Below, piece by piece: positions 45,011 through 53,994 of a stretch of DNA of 64,000 nucleotides; position 1 is the first letter of the stretch, and each line of letters starts with the position of its first letter. Location: the NCBI RefSeq assembly GCF_015221875.1, contig NZ_JACYGY010000001.1, forward strand, positions 2,232,001 to 2,296,000, written 5' to 3'. The DNA is from Dyadobacter subterraneus (GTDB taxonomy: Bacteria > Bacteroidota > Bacteroidia > Cytophagales > Spirosomataceae). The position numbers were made by a program, and so were the translations under genes. The notes beneath the pieces were generated by a model, which searched no databases, had not been told where the DNA came from, and saw only the letters and a list, made by a program, of their open reading frames with translations.

Positions 45011-45823
45011 ATGAATAGTCAAAACATTTTTTTTGGAAGCAACATCAAATTCCTCAGGGAAAGGCGCAAAATGAACCAGGAATCGCTGGCCGAAAAGCTG
45101 TCTCTGACACGCTCAAAGCTCAACGCCCTGGAAAATGGGCACACGAAAGCACCCCAGCCGGATGATTACCTTCGGTTTTCTGATTTTTTTAAAATCAGTG
45201 TGGATAGTCTTTTGCGGGTGAACCTTGCCAAGCTTTCTGAGCTCAAACTTCGGGAGCTCGAAGCGGGTAATGATGTGTATATGACCGGCAGCAATATCAG
45301 GGTTCTTGCCATCACGGTCAATGAGCAAAATAAAGAGAATGTGGAGTATGTACCTGTGAAGGCGAAGGCAGGTTATAGAAGCGGATATAGTGATCCTGAG
45401 TACCTGTCCAAACTTCCAAGGTTTAGCCTGCCCAATCTTCCCAAGTCAGGAACATTCAGGATGTTTCCGACCGTAGGGGATTCAATGCTTCCGATCCCTG
45501 AGAAAAGTGATATTATCGCAGAATATGTTCAGGACTGGAAAAGTCTGAAGCCAGATACGCTTTGTATCGTCATTTTGAAAGGGGAGCAGGATTTTGTTTT
45601 TAAGCAGGTAACAGTTGGAAAGGATGGGACACTGATGCTTAGTTCGTTGAACGCAATGTACGAACCCTATATCGTTAAGTCGGAGGATGTAATAGAAATT
45701 TGGAAGTACCGTAGCTTTCTTAGTCAATCACTTCCCAGCACAGCAAACGGTCAGGATCAAATGATGAAAATTCTGCTTAACGTGCAGGAGCAGGTTAATA
45801 AGATAAATAAAAACGGAAAATAA
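45011..45823 (+). CDS. LexA-like regulator (XRE DNA-binding domain plus S24 peptidase)
   Basis: A 270-residue repressor-type protein. The N-terminal XRE helix-turn-helix is at residues about 10-65 (NIKFLRERRKMNQESLAEKL ... LTRSKLNALENGH). The C-terminal S24 domain has the cleavage dipeptide A120-G121 (KAKAGYRSG), nucleophile S158 (VGDSMLP) and general base K198 (FVFKQV). It should therefore cleave itself when stimulated by RecA filaments, derepressing imuA-imuB-dnaE2 and itself. ATG 45011 is preferred; a TTG at 44972 would lie inside the palindrome. It differs from classical LexA, whose DNA-binding domain is a winged helix. Confidence 0.9.
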   Translation: MNSQNIFFGSNIKFLRERRKMNQESLAEKLSLTRSKLNALENGHTKAPQPDDYLRFSDFFKISVDSLLRVNLAKLSELKLRELEAGNDVYMTGSNIRVLAITVNEQNKENVEYVPVKAKAGYRSGYSDPEYLSKLPRFSLPNLPKSGTFRMFPTVGDSMLPIPEKSDIIAEYVQDWKSLKPDTLCIVILKGEQDFVFKQVTVGKDGTLMLSSLNAMYEPYIVKSEDVIEIWKYRSFLSQSLPSTANGQDQMMKILLNVQEQVNKINKNGK

Positions 45824-45922
45824 AGTGGACAGCAAACAGATCCTTATCGGCATAAGAAAATCTTATTTAGATCACGGTCTGTAAGGGGCAGAATTTGATC
45901 TATTAGAATGAATCATTTATTG

Positions 45923-46099
45923 CTACATTTTCTGTGGCTTGACTTGAATACTTTCAATAATATCGTCCAGTGCATGTTCTTGAATGTCAGATTTTGACCC
46001 CTCAGACCGAAAGATGGCAGGATCTGTTATGCTTAGAATCTCAGTAAAGCAATAATATTGCATGTACAGATGTGACCGTTCAGGCAAATCAATTGACAA
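45923..46099 (-). CDS. Possible small protein gene (uncertain)
   Basis: Within the otherwise gene-free 45824-46197 the minus strand has an open frame with protein-like composition, containing SIDLPERSHLYMQYYCFTEI and SEGSKSDIQEHALDDIIESI, ending at TAG 45923-45925. There is no good ATG: ATG 46063 would give 46 residues, TTG 46099 gives 58. It may be a small gene of unknown function or the tail of a lost gene. The rest of the spacer shows nothing. Confidence 0.3.
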   Translation of the reverse strand: MSIDLPERSHLYMQYYCFTEILSITDPAIFRSEGSKSDIQEHALDDIIESIQVKPQKM

Positions 46100-46197
46100 G
46101 GTATGCGAGGGGTGAATTTAGATTAGATGATGTTATATCATGATCCTTATGATCAAGTAGCATAGCTTGAGGCTGGGTCAAAACCATAAGCCAACGA

Positions 46198-46422
46198 CTA
46201 TTCATAGTATTGGAATAATTCTGATGGTGTTATCTCTAAGCCTTCGGCCAAGGAGATGATTGTTGATAGAGCTAAATTAACTTTTCCCTTCGCAATCCTT
46301 TGAACCTGCGAAAATTCAAGCCCCGATGCTGCTGATAGCTTTCTTAAACTCAAATTTTTTTCCTCAGCAGCTTTTAAAATGGCCTTAGCAAATTTTAACT
46401 GATTCATCTCCTTCTTTTCCAT
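46198..46422 (-). CDS. Small XRE family regulator
   Basis: A 74-residue protein that is almost entirely a helix-turn-helix (FAKAILKAAEEKNLSLRKLS, AASGLEFSQVQRIAKGKVNL, STIISLAEGLEITPSELFQY). It is a stand-alone DNA binder of the Cro/antitoxin-regulator type. A 30-bp palindrome lies 28 bp upstream of its start, as expected for autoregulation, and CTTTTCC/GGAAAAG flank the start codon. No toxin gene is next to it. Confidence 0.85.
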   Translation of the reverse strand: MEKKEMNQLKFAKAILKAAEEKNLSLRKLSAASGLEFSQVQRIAKGKVNLALSTIISLAEGLEITPSELFQYYE

Positions 46423-46449
46423 ACGGGAAAAGTGAAGTTATTTTGAAAA

Positions 46450-46479
46450 TATTTTGACGTATGATTGTACGTCAAAATA
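46450..46479. promoter_or_regulatory. Perfect 12-bp palindromic operator
   Basis: TATTTTGACGTA (46450-46461) and TACGTCAAAATA (46468-46479) are exact complements around a 6-base spacer. It lies just upstream of the small XRE gene on the minus strand and partly overlaps a plus-strand promoter-like pair (TTG at 46465-46467 and TATATTTG at 46490-46497). It is probably the binding site of the XRE protein, able to control transcription both ways. Confidence 0.65.
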
Positions 46480-46489
46480 AAAATTATGT

Positions 46490-46497
46490 TATATTTG
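46490..46497 (+). promoter_or_regulatory. Candidate -7 element reading into the 46.5-46.97 kb spacer
   Basis: TATATTTG is a perfect TAnnTTTG match, with a TTG 22 bases upstream inside the palindrome. Transcription would start near 46503 and run through a gene-free region toward the tlpA-like gene at 46972. Confidence 0.4.
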
Positions 46498-46503
46498 TAT
46501 CGA

Positions 46504-46971
46504 GTTTACAAAAGTCTCACTTTCTATTTTTTTAAACTTAGTTATAGCGAAACTTCAAAAAGAAATTAGAAGCATTCGTTTAGTGTCCTAATTAGAAAAC
46601 TGGTAATTTTTGGAACGGGACCAAGTTGAATCGCTCACGACCTAGGCGTGGGTTCGGCTTGTCGTTCCAGGGTTCTACCAGTACCTCTAATGAAACAAGT
46701 TGAGTCTCACGCCTTCTTAGGTTCCACCGCCGCACAATTTGAGACTCCGCCGATTTTATTGCCTTTTGTTTCACGCTGCATTGCAGCACAAACCAAATTG
46801 CGCCGATGATGTCCATTCTTACTTTGGTGATCTGTCCACCCGATTGAAATCCAGTATTTCATTTTGGCTTAACACTATCCGTCCTTGGCGGTGTTAAAGT
46901 CTATCGTTGTCAGGAATTTATCCTGTTAAAACGAATCTAACCTTATTGTTCCTAATTTAATATGCATTGCA
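46504..46971. other. Gene-free region between the XRE regulator and the TlpA gene
   Basis: About 470 bp. A higher-GC segment at 46590-46820 is open on the minus strand for 74 codons (MDIIGAIWFVLQCSVKQKAI ... PFQKLPVF) and partly open on the plus strand. It lacks clear protein character: many Arg, Trp and Pro, and no ribosome-binding context. It may be a noncoding RNA, a leader or a decayed piece. I could not assign it. Confidence 0.35.
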
Positions 46972-48363
46972 ATGAACGCTCGTTTTTGCTCTATGGGCAA
47001 ACTATTGCCTTATCTGATCTATTTTTCAATCTTAATGATTCTTCTTTGGTGCTGGAAACCTGCTGCTGCGCAAACAAGCAGTAACCTGATCGGACCCGTA
47101 AAAATAGGGTATAAGGTTCCTGATGTGGCCATTCAACATGTGCTGCGCTATCAAACCGCATCAGCCAAAATATCGGACTTTAAAGGAAAGGTGTTGATCC
47201 TTGATTTTTGGGCTACTTGGTGCAAACCCTGCGTGAGCATGATTCCCAGGATGGATTCTTTGGAAAAACGTTTCGCCGGACAGCTCGTGCTGCTTCCTGT
47301 AACCTATCAGACTGAAAAGGAAGTAATGGTTTTCCGCGAAAAATATGCCGAGCGGAAGGGACTGCGTATAGATACACCGGAAGTAATACTGGACGAGCAG
47401 TTAAGGAAGCTGTTTCCGCATGAGGGTGTACCGCATTACGTGTGGATAGATCCGCAGGGAATTCTAAGGGCTGTGACCGGATGGGAAGAAATCAATGCAG
47501 TCAAAATCCAGGCTTTTTTAAATGATCATAACATCAGTATGGCGGTGAAAGCTGATCAAAAGGAGCTGGGTTATGACGGGATGAAAACCCAGCTCCTTGA
47601 TTTTATAGCGCCACAAAGGGCTGAGAGTTTTGGGAAGATGCGCTATCATTCCTTTAGTACGGCTTATATGGCAGGCCTTCATGGGCTGGTTATTTTAAAG
47701 CAGCCCGGCGACAGTGTGGACCGCTGGCGCGTCACCTTTACCAACATCACACCTTTCCATCTTTACTCGATGGCTTATGGGGAGGGCAAACGATTTATTG
47801 CCAAACATTCTGTTTCTATCCAGACCAAGGACAGTTTAAAGTTTGTTAGCGGGCTTAAAGGCGCTGCGCTCCGTGATTGGATACCTAAAAACACGCTGTG
47901 CTATGAGCTGGTGGTACCCGCCTCGCTTGCAGGCAATGCCTTCAACATTTTTCAGGATGATCTTCGGCAGCTTTTCCCGGCTTACGAAGCGCTGATTGAA
48001 ACCAAAACCAGAAAGGTGCTCGCTCTGGTGAGAACATCACAGATGGAAAAGTTTAAATCCAAAACAAACGTCTTCTCTGAGCGCTACCAGAATTTTGCCT
48101 ATCACCTTCGTCATAGCAGCATGGAAGTATTTGTAATGGGATTAGAAAATCATTACATGGCCCGAAGCCCGTGGCCGCTTGTGAATCAGACCGGCTATGA
48201 AGGTAAGATCGATCTTGATTTGGAGCTTGATTTCAGCGATATCGATTCGGTAAAAAAAGCACTTGCACCCTATGATCTTACCCTGGAAGAAAAGTTTCTT
48301 GACATGCCGGTGCTTGTCATCAAAGACCGGATTATGCAGGCATCTGCCAGCTCAACTTATTAA
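46972..48363 (+). CDS. TlpA-like thioredoxin fold protein with a C-terminal extension
   Basis: A 463-residue exported protein. A signal or anchor helix (LLPYLIYFSILMILLWCW, ending AAAQ) is followed by a TlpA/AhpC-TSA-like domain at residues about 45-190 with the redox site WATWCKPC. The C-terminal 270 residues end in a segment like the DUF3738 family (APYDLTLEEKFLDMPVLVIK). The start at 46972 is used; ATG 46993 (MGKLLPYL) is equally possible. It is first of a TlpA-SusC-SusD set, with SusC 21 bp downstream. It probably handles disulfides of surface proteins or of a peptide ligand. Confidence 0.85.
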   Translation: MNARFCSMGKLLPYLIYFSILMILLWCWKPAAAQTSSNLIGPVKIGYKVPDVAIQHVLRYQTASAKISDFKGKVLILDFWATWCKPCVSMIPRMDSLEKRFAGQLVLLPVTYQTEKEVMVFREKYAERKGLRIDTPEVILDEQLRKLFPHEGVPHYVWIDPQGILRAVTGWEEINAVKIQAFLNDHNISMAVKADQKELGYDGMKTQLLDFIAPQRAESFGKMRYHSFSTAYMAGLHGLVILKQPGDSVDRWRVTFTNITPFHLYSMAYGEGKRFIAKHSVSIQTKDSLKFVSGLKGAALRDWIPKNTLCYELVVPASLAGNAFNIFQDDLRQLFPAYEALIETKTRKVLALVRTSQMEKFKSKTNVFSERYQNFAYHLRHSSMEVFVMGLENHYMARSPWPLVNQTGYEGKIDLDLELDFSDIDSVKKALAPYDLTLEEKFLDMPVLVIKDRIMQASASSTY

Positions 48364-48384
48364 TTTTTCAAACACTCCTTTACC

Positions 48385-51300
48385 ATGAGATTATTTTTAA
48401 CCCTATTTTTCCTAGGCCTCTTACAAACCCTCAGCGCACAGTCTGTACTGAAGGGTAGGGTAGTTTCCCTACCTGACAGTGCTGCGCTGGCTGGGGCGGT
48501 TATCAAGCTGAAAGGTGTAAATCAGGGGGTGACTACCGATGAAAACGGACGGTTTACCCTGGTTACCGAGCTTGATACGCTCAGCCTTCAGATTTCCTAT
48601 ATCGGGTTTCAACCAAGGGAACTAAGGCTTCATTTGCCAGCTCCCAACCTGGTGGTTGCAGGGCTATTGCCCGATGAGAACCAGTTGGGAGAGGTGGTCA
48701 TTTCCACCGGATATGAAAAGATCCCCAGGGAACGGGCGACAGGTTCCTTCTCTTTTGTGGATAACGCGCTTTTGAACCGAAGGGTAGGGGCGGACATTGT
48801 CAGCAGGCTTGACGATGTGGCTGCGGGACTGATCAACAACAGGGGCAAAGGCGGCGCTCAGGGTCTGCTCATACGCGGTCAGAGTACGATCAATTCGGCC
48901 GCACGGCCTCTGATTGTCATTGATAATTTTGCTTATGCGGGTGATCTAAATACCATCAATCCTAATGACATTGAAAGTATAACCATCTTAAAAGACGCCG
49001 CAGCCGCTTCGATCTGGGGCTCGCGGGCTGGTAATGGTGTGATCGTAATTACGACCAAAAAGGGTAGCGGCAGCGGGGCGGTGCAGATTTCATTAAACTC
49101 CAATCTGACCGTGGGAGCAAAGCCGGATCTTTTTTACCAGCCCCGCATGAGCACGGCTGATTATATTGCCAACGAGCGTCATTTATTTGAAAGTGGAGGT
49201 TACAGTTCTGCTGAGAAAAGTGCATCTCATTATCCGCTTACGCCGGTATCTGAGCTTTTAATCGCCCAGCGTGATAAAGTGATTTCTGCTGAACAGGCCG
49301 AATCGCAGATTCAGAAACTTACCAGCTACGATGTGCGTAATGATTATGAAAAATACCTTTACCAAAGCAGTATCAGCCAGCAGTATGCACTTTCTTTTAA
49401 AGGCGGCAGCCCAAAGCACCGCTACTTTGTTTCGGGAGGTTATGACAGGACAAGGCCAAGCGAGGTGGGAAATAGCTCCCAGCGGCTAACATTTAATGCA
49501 AACAATACCTTTGTCTTAAGCCCAAAACTGGAATTTTCCGCTGGTATCTACTATGCTGAATCCAAAAGTAAAACCAATAACCCGGGCGCTTTGACCTATA
49601 CCAATCCGCTTACAGGCAATATCTCTACGGCGATCTATCCTTACGCACAGCTGGCAGATCAGAACGGTAATGCGCTTAGCATTATCAAGGATTACCGTCT
49701 TTCCTTTACCGGGCAGGCTCAAAAGCAGGGACTTTTAAACTGGGATTACAGCCCGCTGCAGGAAATGGCTGCGGCGGACAACAGTGTAAAACTGACCGAT
49801 TACAGGATAAATCTGGGCACTGAATATAAGATACTGCCTTCACTTACTTTTTCGGGTCTTTACCAGTATGGCAGAGGAATCACTGTGTCCAGAAATCTTT
49901 ACAGTCAAAATACCTACATGGCAAGAAACCTGATCAATCAGCTGACCTCTGTTGACAGCGCGGGTCTTGTGAGACGAAATCTTCCTTTGGGCGGAATCCT
50001 GGATCAGTCTGAAAGCGCTTACACTTCCCATAGTGGGCGGGCCCAGCTGCATTACCAGCAGACACTTTTCGGTACAGACGAGCTGACAGTTCTTGCAGGC
50101 GCGGAAATCAGAAATTTTTCTACCGAAGGAGGAAGCAGCCGTTATTATGGTTACGATGAGCGGTATGCATCCAATAGCCCGGTGGATTATACCACCGCAT
50201 TCCGATCTTTTGTCAATCCGGCCACCACACTGCGCATTCCCTTTGTTGACAGCCGATATGGAACGACCGACCGGTATTTGTCCTTTTATGTGAACGGTTC
50301 ATATACCCTGAAAAAAAAGTATATCTTTTCTGCTAGCGCCAGAAAAGACCAGAGTAATCTTTTTGGCGTAAAAACAAATGATAAAAGCGTTCCGCTTTAC
50401 TCTTTGGGCGCTGCCTGGAACTTGTCCCAGGAAAGGTTTTTCCATGTGGGTTGGCTTCCGTATTTAAAATTAAGATCCACCTTTGGGTATAGTGGCAACA
50501 GCAATACGAATGTGTCTGCCTATACGACAGCCTACATCGAAGGGACTGATTATTATACCGGCGCGCCATATGCTGTGATCAGTAATCCTCCCAACTCCAA
50601 CCTTCGCTGGGAAAAAGTAAAAAACCTTAATTTTGCTTTGGACTTTGAAACCCGCAACCGGATTCTGTCGGGCACTGTGGAATACTATCTTAAAAAAGGT
50701 ATCGATTTAATTGGCAGTATGCCTTACCCGGGAAGTTCGGGAGTTAAAACCTTTACGGGCAATTATGCCTCAACGTCAGGACGCGGGTTGGATGTGACGC
50801 TGAGCGCCAGAATATTTGACAAAGTATTTAAATGGCAAAGCGATCTGCTTTTTAGCCGCGCGGCAGATAAGGTCACAAAATATGATGTAAAGGCCCTTTC
50901 AACGGATTATTTGGGCAATGGGGATGGGACTTCCATCTATCCGTTGGAAGGAAAGCCGTTATACAGCGTATATAGCCTGAAATGGGCGGGGCTTGACCCG
51001 CTGACAGGAAACCCACAGGGGTATCTGGGCAGTGAAGTGAGCAAGGACTACGCTTCGATTCTGAAAGCGGATCCTGCCACGCTGGTTTACAATGGCCCGG
51101 CCCGGCCTAAACTTTTTGGCGCCCTTCGCAACAGTTTTTCCTGGAAATCACTGGCCTTGTCAGTCAATATCAATTACAGGTTTGGACATTATTTCAGACT
51201 TCGCTCGGTTTCCTATACCGATCTAAACAATGGTGTGGTTACCCATAGTGATTACGCGCTCCGTTGGCAGAAGCCTGGAGATGAGCTTACCACTCAGGTG

Positions 51301-51588
51301 CCTTCAAGCCCTCAGATTTCAAACACCAACCGGGATAACTTTTATGCTTACGCGCAGCCGCTGGTTAAAAAGGCAGATAATATCCGTTTACAGGATATTA
51401 ACCTGAGCTATAACCTTACAGGCGGTGGGCTGAAAAAATTACCGTTTCACTCGGCAAGCCTTTATTTATATGCCAATAACATTGGCATTCTGTGGAAATC
51501 CTACAAAGGAAAACTTGATCCGGATTATGCGCAGGCGGCTTTTGCTCCGGTCCGCAGTTTGAGTCTGGGCGTTAAAATTGATCTTTAA
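48385..51588 (+). CDS. SusC/RagA family TonB-dependent outer-membrane transporter
   Basis: A 1067-residue outer-membrane beta-barrel. Signal peptide to about residue 19, then a carboxypeptidase-like regulatory domain (LKGRVVSLPDSAALAGAVIK), the TonB plug with GGAQGLLIRGQSTINSAARP and ILKDAAAASIWGSRAGNGVI, and a C-terminal barrel ending LSLGVKIDL. It works with the SusD lipoprotein 10 bp downstream as a lidded importer. The plug and barrel are complete. The substrate is unknown; no glycoside hydrolase is nearby, so a peptide or siderophore-like ligand is more likely than a glycan. Confidence 0.95.
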   Translation: MRLFLTLFFLGLLQTLSAQSVLKGRVVSLPDSAALAGAVIKLKGVNQGVTTDENGRFTLVTELDTLSLQISYIGFQPRELRLHLPAPNLVVAGLLPDENQLGEVVISTGYEKIPRERATGSFSFVDNALLNRRVGADIVSRLDDVAAGLINNRGKGGAQGLLIRGQSTINSAARPLIVIDNFAYAGDLNTINPNDIESITILKDAAAASIWGSRAGNGVIVITTKKGSGSGAVQISLNSNLTVGAKPDLFYQPRMSTADYIANERHLFESGGYSSAEKSASHYPLTPVSELLIAQRDKVISAEQAESQIQKLTSYDVRNDYEKYLYQSSISQQYALSFKGGSPKHRYFVSGGYDRTRPSEVGNSSQRLTFNANNTFVLSPKLEFSAGIYYAESKSKTNNPGALTYTNPLTGNISTAIYPYAQLADQNGNALSIIKDYRLSFTGQAQKQGLLNWDYSPLQEMAAADNSVKLTDYRINLGTEYKILPSLTFSGLYQYGRGITVSRNLYSQNTYMARNLINQLTSVDSAGLVRRNLPLGGILDQSESAYTSHSGRAQLHYQQTLFGTDELTVLAGAEIRNFSTEGGSSRYYGYDERYASNSPVDYTTAFRSFVNPATTLRIPFVDSRYGTTDRYLSFYVNGSYTLKKKYIFSASARKDQSNLFGVKTNDKSVPLYSLGAAWNLSQERFFHVGWLPYLKLRSTFGYSGNSNTNVSAYTTAYIEGTDYYTGAPYAVISNPPNSNLRWEKVKNLNFALDFETRNRILSGTVEYYLKKGIDLIGSMPYPGSSGVKTFTGNYASTSGRGLDVTLSARIFDKVFKWQSDLLFSRAADKVTKYDVKALSTDYLGNGDGTSIYPLEGKPLYSVYSLKWAGLDPLTGNPQGYLGSEVSKDYASILKADPATLVYNGPARPKLFGALRNSFSWKSLALSVNINYRFGHYFRLRSVSYTDLNNGVVTHSDYALRWQKPGDELTTQVPSSPQISNTNRDNFYAYAQPLVKKADNIRLQDINLSYNLTGGGLKKLPFHSASLYLYANNIGILWKSYKGKLDPDYAQAAFAPVRSLSLGVKIDL

Positions 51589-51598
51589 ACCTCTGTTT

Positions 51599-52951
51599 AT
51601 GAAAGCAAAATATTTTTATCTCCTATTGATCTTAGTCCTGGGTGGTACACTCCCAGGCTGTGAAAGTGATTTTCTTGATGAAAAGCCCAGAAAATCATTA
51701 CTGGTACCAACAAGCCTTGAAGATTTTCAGGCGCTTCTTGATAATGGACTTCAGCTGATGAATACAGTGCCTTACCACACCTTGCTTGCGGACGGAGATT
51801 TTAAACTGACCGACGCGTATTATTTAAGCCAAAGCCAGTTGAACCGGGACACCTATAGTTGGAGTGATCAGGCTCAGCGCACCCTGCCGGGATGGGATAC
51901 GCCCTACAAGCAGATTTTTAACTGTAATGTGGCATTGGATGGCCTGTCTCAGCTTGGAAAGGATCAGCAGCAAAGTCAGGATTACGCCCAGCTGAAAGCT
52001 GCTGCATTATTTTACAGGGCATCGGCCTTTTATCAGCTGGCCCTTCAGTTTGCCCCAGGATACATCGCCGGCGGAGAAAACAGTGCCCCCGGGATTGTAC
52101 TGCCGCTGCGGGCAGATGTTGATCAGCAGCTGGGCAGAAGCACTGTGAAAGAAACCTATGATAGGATTCTGGCCGATCTGACGCTCGCAGAATCATCTTT
52201 GCCCGCGGTAGCTGCTTATCTTTCAAGGCCTGGTAAGCCGGCAGCCCTAGCGCTTTTGGCCCGGGTGTATTTAACTATGCAGGATTATAGTCAGGCACTT
52301 TCTTATGCTGAGCAGTGTCTGGGTTTAAAAGGTGGGCTTTTGGATTACAATACCCTGACAGCAACCAGCGCCGCTCCCTTTCCGCTTGCTTTCAATCAGG
52401 GTAATACTGAGCTTCTGGTTTTCTCAGAGATGCGCTCCTCACTCTTGGGGAATGCCGCTATTACGGTTGACTCATCGCTCTACAATTCATACCAGCCCGG
52501 GGATTTAAGAAAGGTACTTTATTTTAACAGCAGCCGAAATTTTAAAGGAAGCTACACAGGCACGTTATATCCCTTTGCTGGTCTTGCTACCGATGAGGTT
52601 TATCTGGTGAAGGCCGAGTGTCAGGCAAGACTGGGAAAAACAGATCAGGCGATGCAGACGCTCAATGCGCTGCTGGAAAAGCGGTGGGCAAAAAAAGATT
52701 TCAAGCCGCTTTCGGCAGCCTCTGCGCGCCAGGCGCTGGAGATCATTCTGTTGGAGAGAAGAAAGGAGCTGCTTGGACGTGGAATCCGGTGGGCTGATCT
52801 AAAAAGACTCAATCAGGACCCGGCCTTTGCGGTAACGTTGTCAAGAACGATATCTGGGAAGAACTATGTGTTAGCGCCCGGTTCGCAGCGCTACCAGTTT
52901 AAAATTCCTGAGGACCAGGTCTCATTTGGCGTGGTTGCACAGAATCCCTAA
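51599..52951 (+). CDS. SusD/RagB family surface lipoprotein
   Basis: A 450-residue lipoprotein: lipobox GTLPGCESDF (Cys21), then the helical TPR-like SusD fold (LEDFQALLDNGLQLMNTVPY ... ALFYRASAFYQLALQFAPGY ... KAECQARLGKTDQAMQTLNA ... LLERRKELLGRGIRWADLKR). ATG 51599 is chosen because it starts the signal peptide and lies 10 bp after the susC stop. It forms the substrate-capturing lid over SusC at the cell surface. Confidence 0.94.
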   Translation: MKAKYFYLLLILVLGGTLPGCESDFLDEKPRKSLLVPTSLEDFQALLDNGLQLMNTVPYHTLLADGDFKLTDAYYLSQSQLNRDTYSWSDQAQRTLPGWDTPYKQIFNCNVALDGLSQLGKDQQQSQDYAQLKAAALFYRASAFYQLALQFAPGYIAGGENSAPGIVLPLRADVDQQLGRSTVKETYDRILADLTLAESSLPAVAAYLSRPGKPAALALLARVYLTMQDYSQALSYAEQCLGLKGGLLDYNTLTATSAAPFPLAFNQGNTELLVFSEMRSSLLGNAAITVDSSLYNSYQPGDLRKVLYFNSSRNFKGSYTGTLYPFAGLATDEVYLVKAECQARLGKTDQAMQTLNALLEKRWAKKDFKPLSAASARQALEIILLERRKELLGRGIRWADLKRLNQDPAFAVTLSRTISGKNYVLAPGSQRYQFKIPEDQVSFGVVAQNP

Positions 52952-52978
52952 CAGGCAACATTGACAGTCAGTTGATTG

Positions 52979-53015
52979 TTTTCGAGCCGCCCGTATATTT
53001 CGGGCAGCTCGAAAA
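52979..53015. terminator. Bidirectional terminator between susD and the DUF6520 gene
   Basis: TTTTCGAGC and GCTCGAAAA enclose GCCCG/CGGGC with one mismatch and a TATATTT loop. It lies between convergent genes. T and A runs on both flanks fit use from either strand. Confidence 0.75.
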
Positions 53016-53023
53016 TTAAATTA

Positions 53024-53284
53024 CTACAACAGCGATGCGTCTCCGGCTTGCGATGAGATCACAATACCGGACTCATTGCGCGTCTGGGTACATTCGTTGT
53101 CAGGATTTTCATCACAACTCACGGTTCTGCCGGACGGTACTGGTTGCCAGTGCTCTGGTTGTCCTTCGGCAGCGTCATTATAAAATACTGTGTTTGCTAC
53201 GGTTGTAGCCGAATGAGCCACAGCCAGTCCACCACCCAGCATCAGTGCTGCTGCAAACAGCAAATCAAACTTTAACTTTTTCAT
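53024..53284 (-). CDS. DUF6520-type small exported protein
   Basis: An 86-residue secreted peptide: signal MKKLKFDLLFAAALMLGGGL with AVAHSAT, then a short mature part with two Cys about 7 residues apart (VSCDENPDNECTQTR). The pattern (MKKLK start, Ala-rich signal, C-terminal Cys pair) is typical of DUF6520 proteins of Bacteroidota, whose function is unknown. These often lie next to MauE-like genes, as here. A secreted peptide that needs disulfide formation would fit the TlpA-like neighbour. Confidence 0.75.
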   Translation of the reverse strand: MKKLKFDLLFAAALMLGGGLAVAHSATTVANTVFYNDAAEGQPEHWQPVPSGRTVSCDENPDNECTQTRNESGIVISSQAGDASLL

Positions 53285-53429
53285 AACTTAAAAGATTTAA
53301 AATTTTAAAAATGATACACATAATTGGTGCTTACTCTGTTTTCAGGTTTTCAGCAGGCCCGTGCAGGCCATTCCCTGGCGCCAGTAGGGCAGCCCTCCCG
53401 GCTGGGCCTACCGCGTCTGATGATATAGA

Positions 53430-53858
53430 TCAGTCCGGGTGCTGCCGCCGGCGCATGCTGCGCATCAGCCAGATCCCGGTAAGAGAAAGCAAAAAGAAAA
53501 ACATGTTAAAAATAAAATGGAACCCAAATCCCATCGACTTGAGTACGCCACCGCAGCTGCAGGGAACGCGCTCAAATATTTTCAAAAGCACAAGGCCCAT
53601 GTATGTTGTAAAAACAAGCATCATACATGCTGATAGATATAGTCCCAAAATGCGTACAGGCGGGCTTAACAATAGGCCAACAGACAAAAGTTCTGCCGAA
53701 GGAATTAGCCACAGCAGCAGTGGAACGGACCAGCGCGGAACTGTTTGGTTTAGCAGCTCCCTTTCGAATGTGCCAAGGTCGGTTAGTTTTGCTATCGCCG
53801 TGTAAAAGAATAGAAAAACCAGAAGAGCAGTGATCAGTCGGAGCATGGTCAATTTCAT
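53430..53858 (-). CDS. MauE/DoxX-like membrane protein
   Basis: A 142-residue four-helix membrane protein of the MauE (methylamine utilisation) type. It has LITALLVFLFFYTAIAKLTD, PLLLWLIPSAELLSVGLLLS, a periplasmic CSCGG motif (ERVPCSCGGVLKS) and a last helix FIFNMFFFLLSLTGIWL. MauE-like proteins relate to the VKOR/DsbD type of envelope redox helpers. It is upstream of the DUF6520 gene on the same strand (145 bp) and probably helps form its disulfide. Confidence 0.82.
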   Translation of the reverse strand: MKLTMLRLITALLVFLFFYTAIAKLTDLGTFERELLNQTVPRWSVPLLLWLIPSAELLSVGLLLSPPVRILGLYLSACMMLVFTTYMGLVLLKIFERVPCSCGGVLKSMGFGFHFIFNMFFFLLSLTGIWLMRSMRRRQHPD

Positions 53859-53994
53859 TGCGCTTGTATTTTAAAGTTGGTTTGGTCAGCACGTCAATAA
53901 GCCGGCCTGCAATAAAACTAGATTGAAAAAGTGCCGGTTAACTTCCTGTTTCATAAGTGAATCAAACTTTCTTTTGCTTATGGGCGGATATTAT

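Noticed and set aside
46592..46816. Minus-strand 74-codon frame as a protein gene
   Set aside because: No plausible fold or ribosome-binding site, and the opposite strand is partly open too; treated as an unexplained noncoding segment instead.
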